Positions 16,907-24,993 of a DNA stretch of 64,000 nucleotides are shown here, piece after piece (the stretch's first letter is position 1; each line of letters opens with the position of its first letter). The stretch is from positions 2,183,992-2,247,991 of the forward strand of contig NZ_CP101322.1 of assembly GCF_024300625.1 (NCBI RefSeq). The letters run 5' to 3'. The stretch comes from Halovivax gelatinilyticus. GTDB lineage: Archaea; Halobacteriota; Halobacteria; Halobacteriales; Natrialbaceae. A program made the position numbers and the translations under genes. The notes beneath the pieces are model-generated. The model was not told the origin of the DNA and did not search any database. It saw nothing but the letters and a program-made list of their open reading frames with translations.

Positions 16907-17022
16907 GCCGCCTCGTCGAACGTGACGAGTGCGAGCGGTGCGACCGACGGACGTCGGCCACCCAACGACTCTGTCCGGAGTGTATTCGCGAGATTCGCCG
17001 GGTTCGGGGTGATGTCCTGTGA
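16903..17022 (+). CDS. 39-aa zinc-finger protein (provirus)
   Basis: 39 residues with CERC and CPEC pairs separated by 16 residues (CERCDRRTS...LCPEC), a minimal treble-clef or ribbon zinc site. GTG start and TGA stop both overlap neighbouring genes by 4 bases. Such mini zinc fingers are common in haloviruses and usually regulatory, but no target is known. Confidence 0.6.
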   Translation: MSRLVERDECERCDRRTSATQRLCPECIREIRRVRGDVL

Positions 17023-17240
17023 CGGTCTACACCTGCCGTATCTGCGGTTTTGAGTCTGAGTCACCGGTCGGAATCGTCTCGCACTCGCAGGTGCACAAGA
17101 ACTGGTTTCGGTCGCTCGTTGGTCGCGAACCGGACGATTACGAGGAGGTAGTCGAGCTGGCAAATCGCCAGCCGACGCTATTCGTTCCCTACGATGCTGA
17201 TCAAACCACTCTCGTCGATTACGGGGGTGAGCGCCGGTGA
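17019..17240 (+). CDS. C2H2 zinc-finger protein (provirus)
   Basis: 73 residues opening MTVYTCRICGFESES, with a C-X2-C-X12-H-X3-H finger (CRIC ... HSQVH) at residues 6-25. This is a classical C2H2 finger, known from several archaeal viruses. The remaining 45 residues are acidic and may form a partner-binding tail. Coupled on both sides by GTGA overlaps. Probably a nucleic-acid or protein-binding regulator of the early phase. Confidence 0.7.
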   Translation: MTVYTCRICGFESESPVGIVSHSQVHKNWFRSLVGREPDDYEEVVELANRQPTLFVPYDADQTTLVDYGGERR

Positions 17241-17362
17241 GCTACCAGTGTACGTGCGGGGCGGGCGTCTCGGATACGCTGGCGAATTTCAACCGGGAGA
17301 ACGCGCCTATCTGCCCATACTGCGGGACGACTCTCGACGGAGGTGAGGCCCGTGTCGAGTGA
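17237..17362 (+). CDS. 41-aa zinc-ribbon protein (provirus)
   Basis: 41 residues with CTCG near the N-terminus and CPYCGTTL later, a two-pair zinc ribbon of rubredoxin-like type. It starts with GTG overlapping the previous stop, and its last codons overlap the start of the TGT-like gene by 11 bases (GGAGGTGA inside it is that gene's ribosome-binding site). Confidence 0.6.
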   Translation: MSYQCTCGAGVSDTLANFNRENAPICPYCGTTLDGGEARVE

Positions 17363-18344
17363 CGAATCCAGTCGCCTAGCATACGGCCGACAGGCGAAAC
17401 ACCCGGGCGAATTCGGGGCGACAGAGACCGATCTCTCGATGTTCGATCCGTCGCTCGTTCTCGGCTACTACCGACGTCTGGAAGCGATTCTCGACGCCTG
17501 TCCGCTCGACATCTACGCCGCCTCGTCGCTGAAACACCCGTGGCCCTACCGGTTACAGAACGCCGCAGAGTGTTATCCAGCTTCGTTCTGGCGATCGCAA
17601 CACCGGATTCTGGATTCGGCGATCGTCCATCCGGAGCTGACGAACGCTGATATTCTCGAACACGCGGTCGAACGCGAGGCGACCGCGGTCGTCGCGAAGG
17701 ATTACCTCCCATTCGAGTCGTACGACGACCGCCGGTTGACCGACGAACAACAGCGTTCTCTCGAAACGCTTCGATCGAAGTTCGACGACCACCGCGAAGC
17801 GACGACGGCGAGCATCCGTGAGTTCATTGAACTGCACGACAGTGAAGGCCATCCACCTGCGTATTTTCCACTCCAGCCGCCCTACGATGAGCACGTTCGA
17901 ACGGTCTGGGACGACGTAGAGGCGTCGCATTTGGACCACCGATACATGCTCGGTGGGTTGAAAGACGCGACGCCCGAGCGCCGAATCGACGAGTTACTCG
18001 CTTTTCGAGCGGAAGTCGGCTCTGAGCCCATATCCCACGGTCTCGGCTGGGGCCTTTCCGATGAGTTAGTGATCGCCCTTCGGGACGAACCGGACTTGCT
18101 GGATTCGGTAGACAACAGCGGGCCAGCTCAGGCGATTCAGAACAACAAGGTGCTCGACAAACACTGGCGGACGAATCCCTGCGCTCAGGTTAACGGGAAG
18201 TATCAGAACAGCATCGGCGGAGCGTTCGAATTCGCGATGCTGTTGTCGGGCGCTCAGCGGTTGACCGAGTTCAACGACGACTTCGATTCGGCTACTCAAC
18301 AGAGCGCCCTCGGTGAGTTCGGAGGTGTCCTTGCCGATGACTGA
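17352..18344 (+). CDS. TGT/DpdA-like protein (putative 7-deazaguanine transferase)
   Basis: 330 residues. The C-terminal half carries motifs aligned with tRNA-guanine transglycosylase TIM barrels: VVAKDYLPFE, RYMLGGLKD (compare the GxxxGGL loop), SHGLGWG and LLDSVDNSGP (compare the H-G-x-G and D-S-x-D strands). N-terminal HPWPY and FWRSQHRILDSA also match virus-encoded TGT-like proteins. DpdA relatives insert a 7-deazaguanine into DNA; TGTs modify tRNA. The zinc Cys set of true tRNA TGTs is not apparent. It is coupled to a DUF6884-like gene, which argues for a two-protein system. Start GTG 17352 follows GGAGGTGA by five bases. Function is an inference from motifs. Confidence 0.65.
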   Translation: MSSDESSRLAYGRQAKHPGEFGATETDLSMFDPSLVLGYYRRLEAILDACPLDIYAASSLKHPWPYRLQNAAECYPASFWRSQHRILDSAIVHPELTNADILEHAVEREATAVVAKDYLPFESYDDRRLTDEQQRSLETLRSKFDDHREATTASIREFIELHDSEGHPPAYFPLQPPYDEHVRTVWDDVEASHLDHRYMLGGLKDATPERRIDELLAFRAEVGSEPISHGLGWGLSDELVIALRDEPDLLDSVDNSGPAQAIQNNKVLDKHWRTNPCAQVNGKYQNSIGGAFEFAMLLSGAQRLTEFNDDFDSATQQSALGEFGGVLADD

Positions 18345-18804
18345 GTTCTTCCTCATCAGCTGCTCGAAGTCAAAGCTGGAGGGTGTTCATCGGGCCTGCG
18401 ATCTCTACGGACCGAGCGACATATTCGGAAAGCGAAAGCGTCTCGCAGAGCGTGATGGGGTGGCCTACGGCATTCTCTCTGCACAATTCGGCTATCTACG
18501 GCCGTGGGAGGCGACACCGGATTACGAGAAACACATTAGCGAACGAACTCCGGTATGGGGCGCGTTCGTACTACGCGATATCCTTTCCGATCTCGACTAT
18601 TGGGAGGTGGATCAGGTCACGATCCTGGCTGGAAAGCGGTACGTTGATCCGCTGGTGTCTGAGTTAAAGGCACGCGGCTACGACGTTCTCGATTACAACC
18701 GTGGCCTTCGGCCAGGTGAGCGTAACTCTGCGCTGAAAGAGGTGCTTCTACCGGGTGAGCAGAGTCAGTTGGTGACGGACGGTTCGGGAGGTGAGCAGCG
18801 GTGA
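18337..18804 (+). CDS. DUF6884-like protein paired with the TGT-like gene
   Basis: 155 residues starting MTEFFLISCSKSKL, then DLYGPSDIF, YGILSAQFGYLRPWE, LAGKRYVDPLV and a Rossmann-like alternation. The LISCSKSK opening with the ILSAxFGxL strand is the DUF6884 pattern (a YaaA-like fold). It overlaps the previous gene by 8 bases and follows it directly, so both probably act together. In some phages this family sits near DNA-modification genes, but I cannot confirm its activity. A following GTGA overlap leads into the next zinc-finger gene. Confidence 0.65.
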   Translation: MTEFFLISCSKSKLEGVHRACDLYGPSDIFGKRKRLAERDGVAYGILSAQFGYLRPWEATPDYEKHISERTPVWGAFVLRDILSDLDYWEVDQVTILAGKRYVDPLVSELKARGYDVLDYNRGLRPGERNSALKEVLLPGEQSQLVTDGSGGEQR

Positions 18805-18992
18805 CCCGATGCGCCGAGTGTTCGTCGACGGTCAACCCGCGACGAGCGACAGTCTATGTTCCACCGAAGGGTGAGGTCGGTCTCACGCTGTGTATCGGGT
18901 GCCAGACGGCGTATCCGCGCTCTCGTCAGTACAAACCCCGCCGGATACCTGACCGGGCGCGCTCGCCGATTGAGGGAGGTGAGCAGCCGTGA
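18801..18992 (+). CDS. 63-aa zinc-binding protein (provirus)
   Basis: A small basic protein with CAEC near the start and CIGC about 27 residues later, giving one zinc ribbon, followed by an Arg-rich tail. Starts at GTG overlapping the stop of the DUF6884-like gene, and its stop overlaps the start of the next. No family recognised. Confidence 0.6.
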   Translation: MTRCAECSSTVNPRRATVYVPPKGEVGLTLCIGCQTAYPRSRQYKPRRIPDRARSPIEGGEQP

Positions 18993-19276
18993 GTGTCGAC
19001 GCCGACCGTGATTTCAGCGCCGAATCCAAGTCGATCGAGGCGGGCTTGCAGGGCTTTCCCGTCGACGCGGTCTGTACCGGTTGCCAGCGCGAGCACGTCA
19101 AGCGAGTACGTCCGGAAGACGTTAATCAGGAGTTCGGTGTTGATCCGCTCACGCTCGACGTAGCGGACCTAACGTCGTTCAAGCACGTCTGCCACCGCTG
19201 CGGAACGGCAACCTGGTGGAACCCGACGGACCTGCTGAAGGGACTGATCGAGACCGAACGCGACCGGGGTGAGTGA
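18989..19276 (+). CDS. 95-aa zinc-ribbon protein (provirus)
   Basis: 95 residues. After an acidic start it carries CTGC (about residue 29) and CHRC (about residue 68), the ribbon of a nucleic-acid-binding protein, with WWNPTDLLKGL in the second knuckle. Starts GTG 18989 (GTGAGTGTC) overlapping the preceding gene, 3 bases before the replication-protein candidate. Its proximity suggests an accessory role in replication or transcription. Confidence 0.6.
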   Translation: MSVDADRDFSAESKSIEAGLQGFPVDAVCTGCQREHVKRVRPEDVNQEFGVDPLTLDVADLTSFKHVCHRCGTATWWNPTDLLKGLIETERDRGE

Positions 19277-19279
19277 CCC

Positions 19280-20902
19280 GTGTCGCAGGTCGAGATCACC
19301 CCTCACGAGAGCCATGGCCGTTGGAAGTGGGCCGAGTGGGGCCGCGGGCCGTATACCGCGCTCTCGAAGGTGATGCTGGGTCCGCCGTTCGAAGGCCACC
19401 TGGAATTTACCACCGACGTCGATGGCGAGCCCTGGCACATCGAGGTGACCTACTCGAAGTCAGGATTCGCGCCCGCCGCGAGCGACCCGATCGACGCGCC
19501 GCGCCTCTACGAGTGGGATATCGTAGGCCGTGGGCCGGGCGAGTCGAAAGCCTCGTACAACCTCTCGCCGCGGTTTCCCGATATGCGCCACTGGGAGACG
19601 GGCGAGTCGGTGAATCTCCCGTGGGAATCGCAGTTCGGAGACGTCGAAGGCGTCGACGTCGAGTACTCGCCGTCGAATATCGAACCGGAGCGAGCGCTCG
19701 AATTGCTCCCCGAGTTCTTCCACGCGATTTTCGAGGAAGCCGGCGAGCCGATCTATCGGAAGTACTTTCGGAAACCACCCCACCCGGAATACAGCCGCGA
19801 GTGGGCGCACGAGCGTTACGTCCGAATCCGTCGCGAATGGGCCGAGCGGCTGGCGACGTCGGGCGTTCTCCAGAAGGTGATGCACCACCTGACGGACATG
19901 GAAGGTGTGAAAGCCGAGCTGAAGATCGACAACGAGGAGGTGATTAACCACCAGAACCGCCTCGTTCTCGATCCGGCATCGGTGGGTGAACTCCTCCCCG
20001 GACACAGCTACGGCCGCAAGTTCGAGATCTACCAGCTGAAGAACGCCGATGCGGTTGACAAAGACCACCCGTCGTATCACCCGAAGGTCGAGGTACTGGT
20101 GAACAAGGCGATGAACGACGGCGAAGCGTGGGCGTGGGGTGAGCGCCGATCGGTCGTCGAGGAGATCGAGGAATCGCTATTGAATTTCCTCGCTTGGGAC
20201 GATATTCCACTGAGTCCCGACGCGACGGGCGTGTACGTCGCTGACGACCATTTCGAAGCGGTCGCGAGGGATGACCCGATCGAGATCTACTCCGACCCCA
20301 CGCCGCGCCTCGAAGCGAAGAGCGACCATCTGCTACTGACGACGCTACGCGACATGGGCGACACCGCCGAGCAAGTCGCCGGCGCCGTCGCGACCGACGG
20401 CGGTGCCCGAGTCGGCGATCTCGCCGAGGAACTCGGTAAGCACCCGGCGACGATCTACCGCGCGATCCAGGATCTCGGTGACATCATCCAGCTAGACGCC
20501 GGCCAGGTGAGTTACCGAGCGCGGAAGTATCGCGAGGAGATCCGTGCGCTCGTCGAGAGCGCCGAGTACGCGATCGACAGCTATGCCGACCGAATGCAGT
20601 CGATTATGGGCATGGCGGATCACATCGCCGACTGCTCGCCGTTTCAGAAGTGGCTCGCGAAGAACGGCGCTGAAATCGAGTTTGACGAGAGCGGCGAACC
20701 CAAGCGGATGCGAATCGACGGGATTCTCTCGATGCTGAAATCCGATAGCTTCGAGACTGCCCAGGAGATCGCGAGCGATGCGCTGTACAAGTGGACGCGA
20801 TCAGGGAACGATCCGCTGCCGCTCCGACGAACGCTGATGACCTGGAAGACGCCGAGCGGCGATACTGAAACGGGCTATGTCGGTGCCGTCGCTGATCGCT
20901 GA
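19280..20902 (+). CDS. Winged-helix replication-protein candidate (betapleolipovirus type)
   Basis: 540 residues. An N-terminal alpha/beta domain (GRWKWAEWGRGPYTALSKVM, then SPRFPDMRHWETGE) leads to a region with LLPGHSYGRKFEIYQLKN. A winged helix follows at about residues 375-410 (GDLAEELGKHPATIYRAIQDL) and a helical C-terminus. It is the largest early gene and ends the rightward operon. No rolling-circle HUH motif is visible. Betapleolipoviruses are described as using an unusual winged-helix Rep candidate, so I infer that role; a transcription factor is the alternative. GTG start 3 bases after the previous gene. Confidence 0.6.
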   Translation: MSQVEITPHESHGRWKWAEWGRGPYTALSKVMLGPPFEGHLEFTTDVDGEPWHIEVTYSKSGFAPAASDPIDAPRLYEWDIVGRGPGESKASYNLSPRFPDMRHWETGESVNLPWESQFGDVEGVDVEYSPSNIEPERALELLPEFFHAIFEEAGEPIYRKYFRKPPHPEYSREWAHERYVRIRREWAERLATSGVLQKVMHHLTDMEGVKAELKIDNEEVINHQNRLVLDPASVGELLPGHSYGRKFEIYQLKNADAVDKDHPSYHPKVEVLVNKAMNDGEAWAWGERRSVVEEIEESLLNFLAWDDIPLSPDATGVYVADDHFEAVARDDPIEIYSDPTPRLEAKSDHLLLTTLRDMGDTAEQVAGAVATDGGARVGDLAEELGKHPATIYRAIQDLGDIIQLDAGQVSYRARKYREEIRALVESAEYAIDSYADRMQSIMGMADHIADCSPFQKWLAKNGAEIEFDESGEPKRMRIDGILSMLKSDSFETAQEIASDALYKWTRSGNDPLPLRRTLMTWKTPSGDTETGYVGAVADR

Positions 20903-20945
20903 AACGACCCACGTAGTGGCTACGCTGGTTTGGGACTTATTTTCA

Positions 20946-20959
20946 GAAAGTAGACTTTC
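20946..20959. promoter_or_regulatory. Short palindrome downstream of the Rep candidate
   Basis: GAAAGTAGACTTTC is a 6-bp inverted repeat with a 2-base centre, 43 bases after the Rep stop, at the point where base composition begins to fall. It may be an operator or part of an origin. Confidence 0.25.
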
Positions 20960-21070
20960 ACCCGTTACAGATAGTCACAAGCTCAATTGTGTTCGGGCGA
21001 TGGGCATGGGCTCGGCCGCGCCGATCGCGCCGCGACCGCATCGGGGTCGTTTCGCGCTGCGCGCGAACGC

Positions 21071-21095
21071 CCCCTTGGGGGGTGTCCCCAAGGGG
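21071..21095. terminator. GC-rich hairpin in the 298-base gap before the AT-rich operon
   Basis: CCCCTTGGGG (21071-21080) and CCCCAAGGGG (21086-21095) pair perfectly over 10 bp around a 5-base loop. Read on the minus strand, a T-run (TTTTTT, complement of 21104-21109) precedes it, so it could terminate the AT-rich operon or mark an origin stem. The remaining gap 20903-21200 contains no credible gene. Confidence 0.5.
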
Positions 21096-21200
21096 ACAGA
21101 GCCAAAAAATTACACCGCCCCCGCCCCGTCTCCATGGGATTGTTCCACATGATCCAATGGAATGAGGGGTGGATATGGACCTAAACGGTCAGAATATCCT

Positions 21201-22355
21201 CTATATGTTCCTATCTCTTAATCTTTCAACCACACTCCGCCTTTCCCAGGAGTGTCTTCTAAATTTTATCGCAGGTATAAACATGTAGATTACGAGAGTT
21301 ATGCTAATTAGTATGTATCCTAATACAACAAGAGCAACTGCAAGCAGGAAAGATGTTGAATCTGGACTTATATTAAAATATGAAACAAGAATTGCCAGTG
21401 GAACTACTTCGAGAGCAGCGGCTACACCGAGAAATGCAGACATTGACTTTGTTGCCGGTTCAATATCTTTCTTACCTTCAAACGTTTCATTATATTTCCT
21501 GACTTTAGAACGAACCTTTCTCCCTATTGGTTTTATAAACTCACTCTCATCAACACTACTGGGTGAGCCATTTACGAAATAATGAAAATGAAACTGCTCA
21601 TCTTCCTCTTCACAGGTGCAAAGAACTATCCAACCTCGCTCTGATTCAATATATTCCCTTATATACCTTTCCTCGATATGGGTCCCGATCCTAGCTCGTT
21701 CAGTGTTAGAGGGCCTTGATTCTGGATTCGCTCCATACAATCGTGAATAGTATGAAACTGAATCCTCAATGCCTTCTGGAGATTTTTTCGCTGCTGCTGA
21801 ATTCATTGAGCAAATACTCCAAGAATCAGGTCCAAAAACCCGTTCCAGCTCCGTAGCCAGACCGTCTAGAAATTCATCTTGGATTACTTCACGCCAGCTG
21901 TAACAGTACTCATCCTCGAGAGTTTTCTCCCTTGGTTCGATTGTCCAAACATTTAGCACCCTGTCCATAATGTCAGCATCATATTCTTCGATCGACTCCC
22001 CATCAACAAACAATCTAAGATTGAATTTCTCACTCTTTTTGAATTTTAACCCAATCTCATAATGTGAATCCTGAATATATTCAAACCTAGGATCTTCAGA
22101 CAACCAATCATCATTTATGAACTCATTAGTTAATTCCTCTACAAATGTATCTACGTTTAGCCGCAATTTCTTTCCCTGAGGGGTTCTGGTTTGTTCAAAT
22201 AGACGAATCCAGTTCTTAATATCGTCATCAATTCTAGAGGTTGACGCCATATTTTCAATCTCATCACGTTCCAGTGGGTAATCGTCAATATTCCCATGAC
22301 GAGGAAGTCGAGCAAAATATTGGCTTAACAGTATTTCCTCTGGTTCTGAAATCAT
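21201..22355 (-). CDS. AT-rich module gene C: 384-aa protein with two C-terminal TM helices
   Basis: 384 residues, encoded in DNA of about 38 percent GC. The first 310 residues look soluble and are rich in charged helices and short strands; no catalytic signature was recognised (Cys in SWSICSMNS, ICTCEEEDEQFHF). Two hydrophobic helices sit at about 313-333 and 342-368, with a short basic cytoplasmic tail (RRHSWERRSVVERLRD). A cytosolic sensor-like part with a membrane anchor is a common layout for membrane-damaging effectors in defence modules. The ATG overlaps the stop of the upstream gene (ATGA). Function unknown. Confidence 0.7.
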   Translation of the reverse strand: MISEPEEILLSQYFARLPRHGNIDDYPLERDEIENMASTSRIDDDIKNWIRLFEQTRTPQGKKLRLNVDTFVEELTNEFINDDWLSEDPRFEYIQDSHYEIGLKFKKSEKFNLRLFVDGESIEEYDADIMDRVLNVWTIEPREKTLEDEYCYSWREVIQDEFLDGLATELERVFGPDSWSICSMNSAAAKKSPEGIEDSVSYYSRLYGANPESRPSNTERARIGTHIEERYIREYIESERGWIVLCTCEEEDEQFHFHYFVNGSPSSVDESEFIKPIGRKVRSKVRKYNETFEGKKDIEPATKSMSAFLGVAAALEVVPLAILVSYFNISPDSTSFLLAVALVVLGYILISITLVIYMFIPAIKFRRHSWERRSVVERLRDRNI

Positions 22356-23860
22356 GTGTGGATATTGTATTTTTGATCCGCCGCCATAACGATGTCCAGC
22401 GGCGTGTCATCCGGTTGGGTGAATTCTTTGGTGAGTATGTAATGCATATGCTCCCAAACTTCTTCAAAATCTGGGGGTGCTTCCTCCAATTTCAAAGTGA
22501 AATAATCGTCGATGAATGATTTGATTTCTCGCTGATCATCTGGAAAATCCCCTACGTCAAGGCTTGGGGGATCGGGATATGCGGAATCACTCAAACCGAG
22601 TTTTCCTAGATCTAAAATCACATTTGCAATTATTGAAGCATAGACTTGCTTTTCCGATTCACCGTAAGATTCACTTACAACATATTCATCAATAAGGGAC
22701 TTGAATGCATTTTTCCTAGTTTTCCGATAAGACCTCTCATTAAAGTGCGAAGAATTCCTTTGCTTCAGCGCTTTATATTCAGATATCAAATCGTCAATAG
22801 GTGTTAAATATTTCTGCCATTGTAATATCTGGTCAATATGGGTGGCGATCTCATCAATGAAATCAGGCCGCGTGGGTTTTGTTGTGGTTATATGGCCGTC
22901 TCCATGAACCCGTACTTGGACGGGCCAACTTTCGTATTGTCGATAAAAACGTACTTGCGTTATTTGCCCTTCATGTTGAGCAGGACGTAGAACTGGAGAT
23001 AGGGTCAGTGATTCTTGTCTTGGGCCTCTATATTTTGCTGTACTTAAATTCCCATCTAAGAAATCTCCAAAATCTAATCCAGAGTTGTCTCCCCCCATCA
23101 CATTTTGAATATACAATAATTCTGTTTCACGGAGGTTAAAACTCCCAACCGGAGCAGAAGACCCACCCCATTTATTGACATGATCCCTAATTTCTGTTTG
23201 TAATCTATCCCATATTTCTCTATTCGATACGAACAATAAATTATAGTCTAGGTATAGTCTAGCTTCCACAATCAATTCCGACCTTTCTCTGAATGCGTTG
23301 ATGCTATCGATATCGAGATCGTCGAAAACCCCCTTTTGCTCCGACAATTCCATAAGTTCAGAAACCATCACTACTTTGTCTTGGTCACCAACAACCTCGA
23401 CATTATCTCCCGAAAAGTAGTCTCCTATATCAGATATTTTAAATTTGAAATCTATAGCATTAATTGATTTTCTTTCCTTTGAATAATCCAGATTTCTTAA
23501 CAAATAGTCTGTAGTATCGTCGCTATCGGCATTTTCAATAGTGGATTGTAATTCCTCCCTTTCAATATCTATTAATTTGTACACTTGTACATTCACACGG
23601 TCACCTTTTTCACCTCGATCTTCAAGCAATTCGTCCATGAATTGCTCATAGCGACCCGTATCAACCTCTCTCTGGATTTGACCCAGTATATCGTCTTTGG
23701 ATTTCTCTAATAGTTCGTCAGAAATTCCACACTCATCCAAAATTCGCTTCACTGCTGAGGGATTGTCTCTGAGATCTGCCACTTGTATCCTTTGCTCTAC
23801 CTCTGCAGGGGTGTAACCTTCCTCTTCACGGAAAAAGTACAAATTCGATTTATCAGTCAT
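22352..23860 (-). CDS. AT-rich module gene B: 502-aa protein of unknown function
   Basis: About 502 residues starting MTDKSNLYFFREEE. It is mostly alpha-helical at the N-terminus (TPAEVEQRIQVADL, DELLEDRGEKGDRV), with a beta-rich centre (QITQVRFYRQYESWPVQVRV, then HGDGHITTT) and a helical C-terminus (KSFIDDYFTLKLEE). There is no P-loop, HNH, PD-ExK or other signature I could see. The first ATGs of the frame (23875 and 23866) are alternatives. Its start overlaps the histone-fold gene and its stop overlaps gene C, so all three are translationally coupled. No family recognised. Confidence 0.7.
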   Translation of the reverse strand: MTDKSNLYFFREEEGYTPAEVEQRIQVADLRDNPSAVKRILDECGISDELLEKSKDDILGQIQREVDTGRYEQFMDELLEDRGEKGDRVNVQVYKLIDIEREELQSTIENADSDDTTDYLLRNLDYSKERKSINAIDFKFKISDIGDYFSGDNVEVVGDQDKVVMVSELMELSEQKGVFDDLDIDSINAFRERSELIVEARLYLDYNLLFVSNREIWDRLQTEIRDHVNKWGGSSAPVGSFNLRETELLYIQNVMGGDNSGLDFGDFLDGNLSTAKYRGPRQESLTLSPVLRPAQHEGQITQVRFYRQYESWPVQVRVHGDGHITTTKPTRPDFIDEIATHIDQILQWQKYLTPIDDLISEYKALKQRNSSHFNERSYRKTRKNAFKSLIDEYVVSESYGESEKQVYASIIANVILDLGKLGLSDSAYPDPPSLDVGDFPDDQREIKSFIDDYFTLKLEEAPPDFEEVWEHMHYILTKEFTQPDDTPLDIVMAADQKYNIHT

Positions 23861-24206
23861 CCTCATTGACCTCAATATCTGTCAGCTTTGCCTTTGCTGC
23901 CGTTTTTCGGAATTCTTTTTCATACTCTCCCATTGTAACTGCCGCTTCCTCCAGAAGTGTGTACGGGTAAAATACCTTATTAAATGCGTTAATTATATCC
24001 TCTTCTTCAACGGTTTGTGAATCTCGATTCCGCGCATTCTTCATCGACATATCCCAGATATCTAATGTGATTGACTCCAGCTTTTGTTTTAAGATGAGGT
24101 GGGAATCACCACTTTTCTGTAAATCATCATCATTATACTCGCGGAGTAACTTCTCGATGGTTGTGGACTTATAAGGGTCGTATTCTTCAAATGGATCGTC
24201 ACTCAT
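23853..24206 (-). CDS. AT-rich module gene A: 117-aa histone-fold protein
   Basis: 117 residues, first gene of the operon. Residues 14-80 match the archaeal histone fold position by position: helix 1 STTIEKLLREYN (compare histone IGRIIKNAG), a long central helix LKQKLESITLDIWDMSMKNA, then the typical TVEEEDIINAFNKVF (compare TIKAEDIELAVRRF). A 37-residue extension follows. Unlike DNA-packing histones it is acidic and lacks the Arg/Lys surface, so it may pair with another protein rather than wrap DNA. Promoter: AT-rich 24207-24320. It is the first histone-fold partner I would expect in such a module. Confidence 0.65.
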   Translation of the reverse strand: MSDDPFEEYDPYKSTTIEKLLREYNDDDLQKSGDSHLILKQKLESITLDIWDMSMKNARNRDSQTVEEEDIINAFNKVFYPYTLLEEAAVTMGEYEKEFRKTAAKAKLTDIEVNEDD

Positions 24207-24548
24207 TCTGTTATATTCCTTGGATAATGTTGCCCTACCATAATATTATTGCCAACGGTATGCCACTAACACTCCTTCCCATCTTAATATATGAATATTG
24301 TTAGTATTTCTTCGACCTAATATCGGTGGTATCTTGCTCCCATTCCCATGAATTGAGCATATCGAAAATAAAACTACACTCAATAATAATTCTACCTGAC
24401 TACTTCTGCCATCAAATAATAAAAAATTATTCGATTTATAAAGTTTGGGCCTGGTTAGGTGGGTTGGAGATTTATTGCACCTCTTGGCAAATTAGGGGGT
24501 TTCGCTTACAACCCCATGGGGTCGCGCCTCGACGAATCCGGTTTCCCG

Positions 24549-24585
24549 AATATGAACACGAACCCGAGCCGAGCGTGTTCATATT
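24549..24585. promoter_or_regulatory. 12-bp inverted repeat in a 505-base gap (24207-24711)
   Basis: AATATGAACACG (24549-24560) and CGTGTTCATATT (24574-24585) pair perfectly with a 13-base spacer. The gap separates the leftward AT-rich operon from the rightward gene at 24712. Bases 24207-24500 are very AT-rich and probably hold the promoter of the module; after about 24510 the composition returns to provirus level. A frame at 24326-24673 straddles both compositions and is not credited as a gene. Confidence 0.5.
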
Positions 24586-24711
24586 TCGTCGATCGAGCCG
24601 GCCAACCCACCTGGTGACCGCGCCGATCGAGGCCGCGAACGATGGACTACTTAAAGCGGATCCGTTTCAGTGACCGCAAAAATCTAGGAATAGCAATCCG
24701 TGTTCACGAGT

Positions 24712-24993
24712 ATGGCCCGACAGAAGATTCCGGCGAGTGTGCGTATCCGAACGGACGACGGCAACGAATGGCGGTTTCGGTCGATCGAGAAAGCCGCCGA
24801 GTTCTACGACTGTAACCGAAGCGATGCCGTAGCGTACGCCTGCGAGGATCTGACTCAGCAGGTTGCCGCTGCGCGCCGGGTACTCGCCCGGGACGACCTC
24901 ACCGCCGAGCAGCGCGAGGAGATCGCCGAGACGCTCTCGACGAGAGCCGTTAGCTTCGACGTCGAGACCGAGATCGTGGTCAAGAAGAATTAG
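24712..24993 (+). CDS. 93-aa conserved-looking viral protein
   Basis: 93 residues starting MARQKIPASVRIRTDDGNEW. It has a beta strand followed by three helices (SIEKAAEFYDCNRSDAVAYA, then LTQQVAAARRVLARDDL and AEQREEIAETLSTR). The ribbon-then-helices layout suggests a small DNA-binding or RHH-like regulator, without a confirmed family. It stands alone between the AT-rich operon and the structural operon, preceded by a CTTAAAG box near 24650. Confidence 0.55.
   Translation: MARQKIPASVRIRTDDGNEWRFRSIEKAAEFYDCNRSDAVAYACEDLTQQVAAARRVLARDDLTAEQREEIAETLSTRAVSFDVETEIVVKKN

Noticed and set aside
24326-24673. 115-codon frame between the AT-rich operon and the next gene
   Set aside because: It crosses the abrupt composition boundary near 24510 and includes both arms of the inverted repeat, with no recognisable domain.
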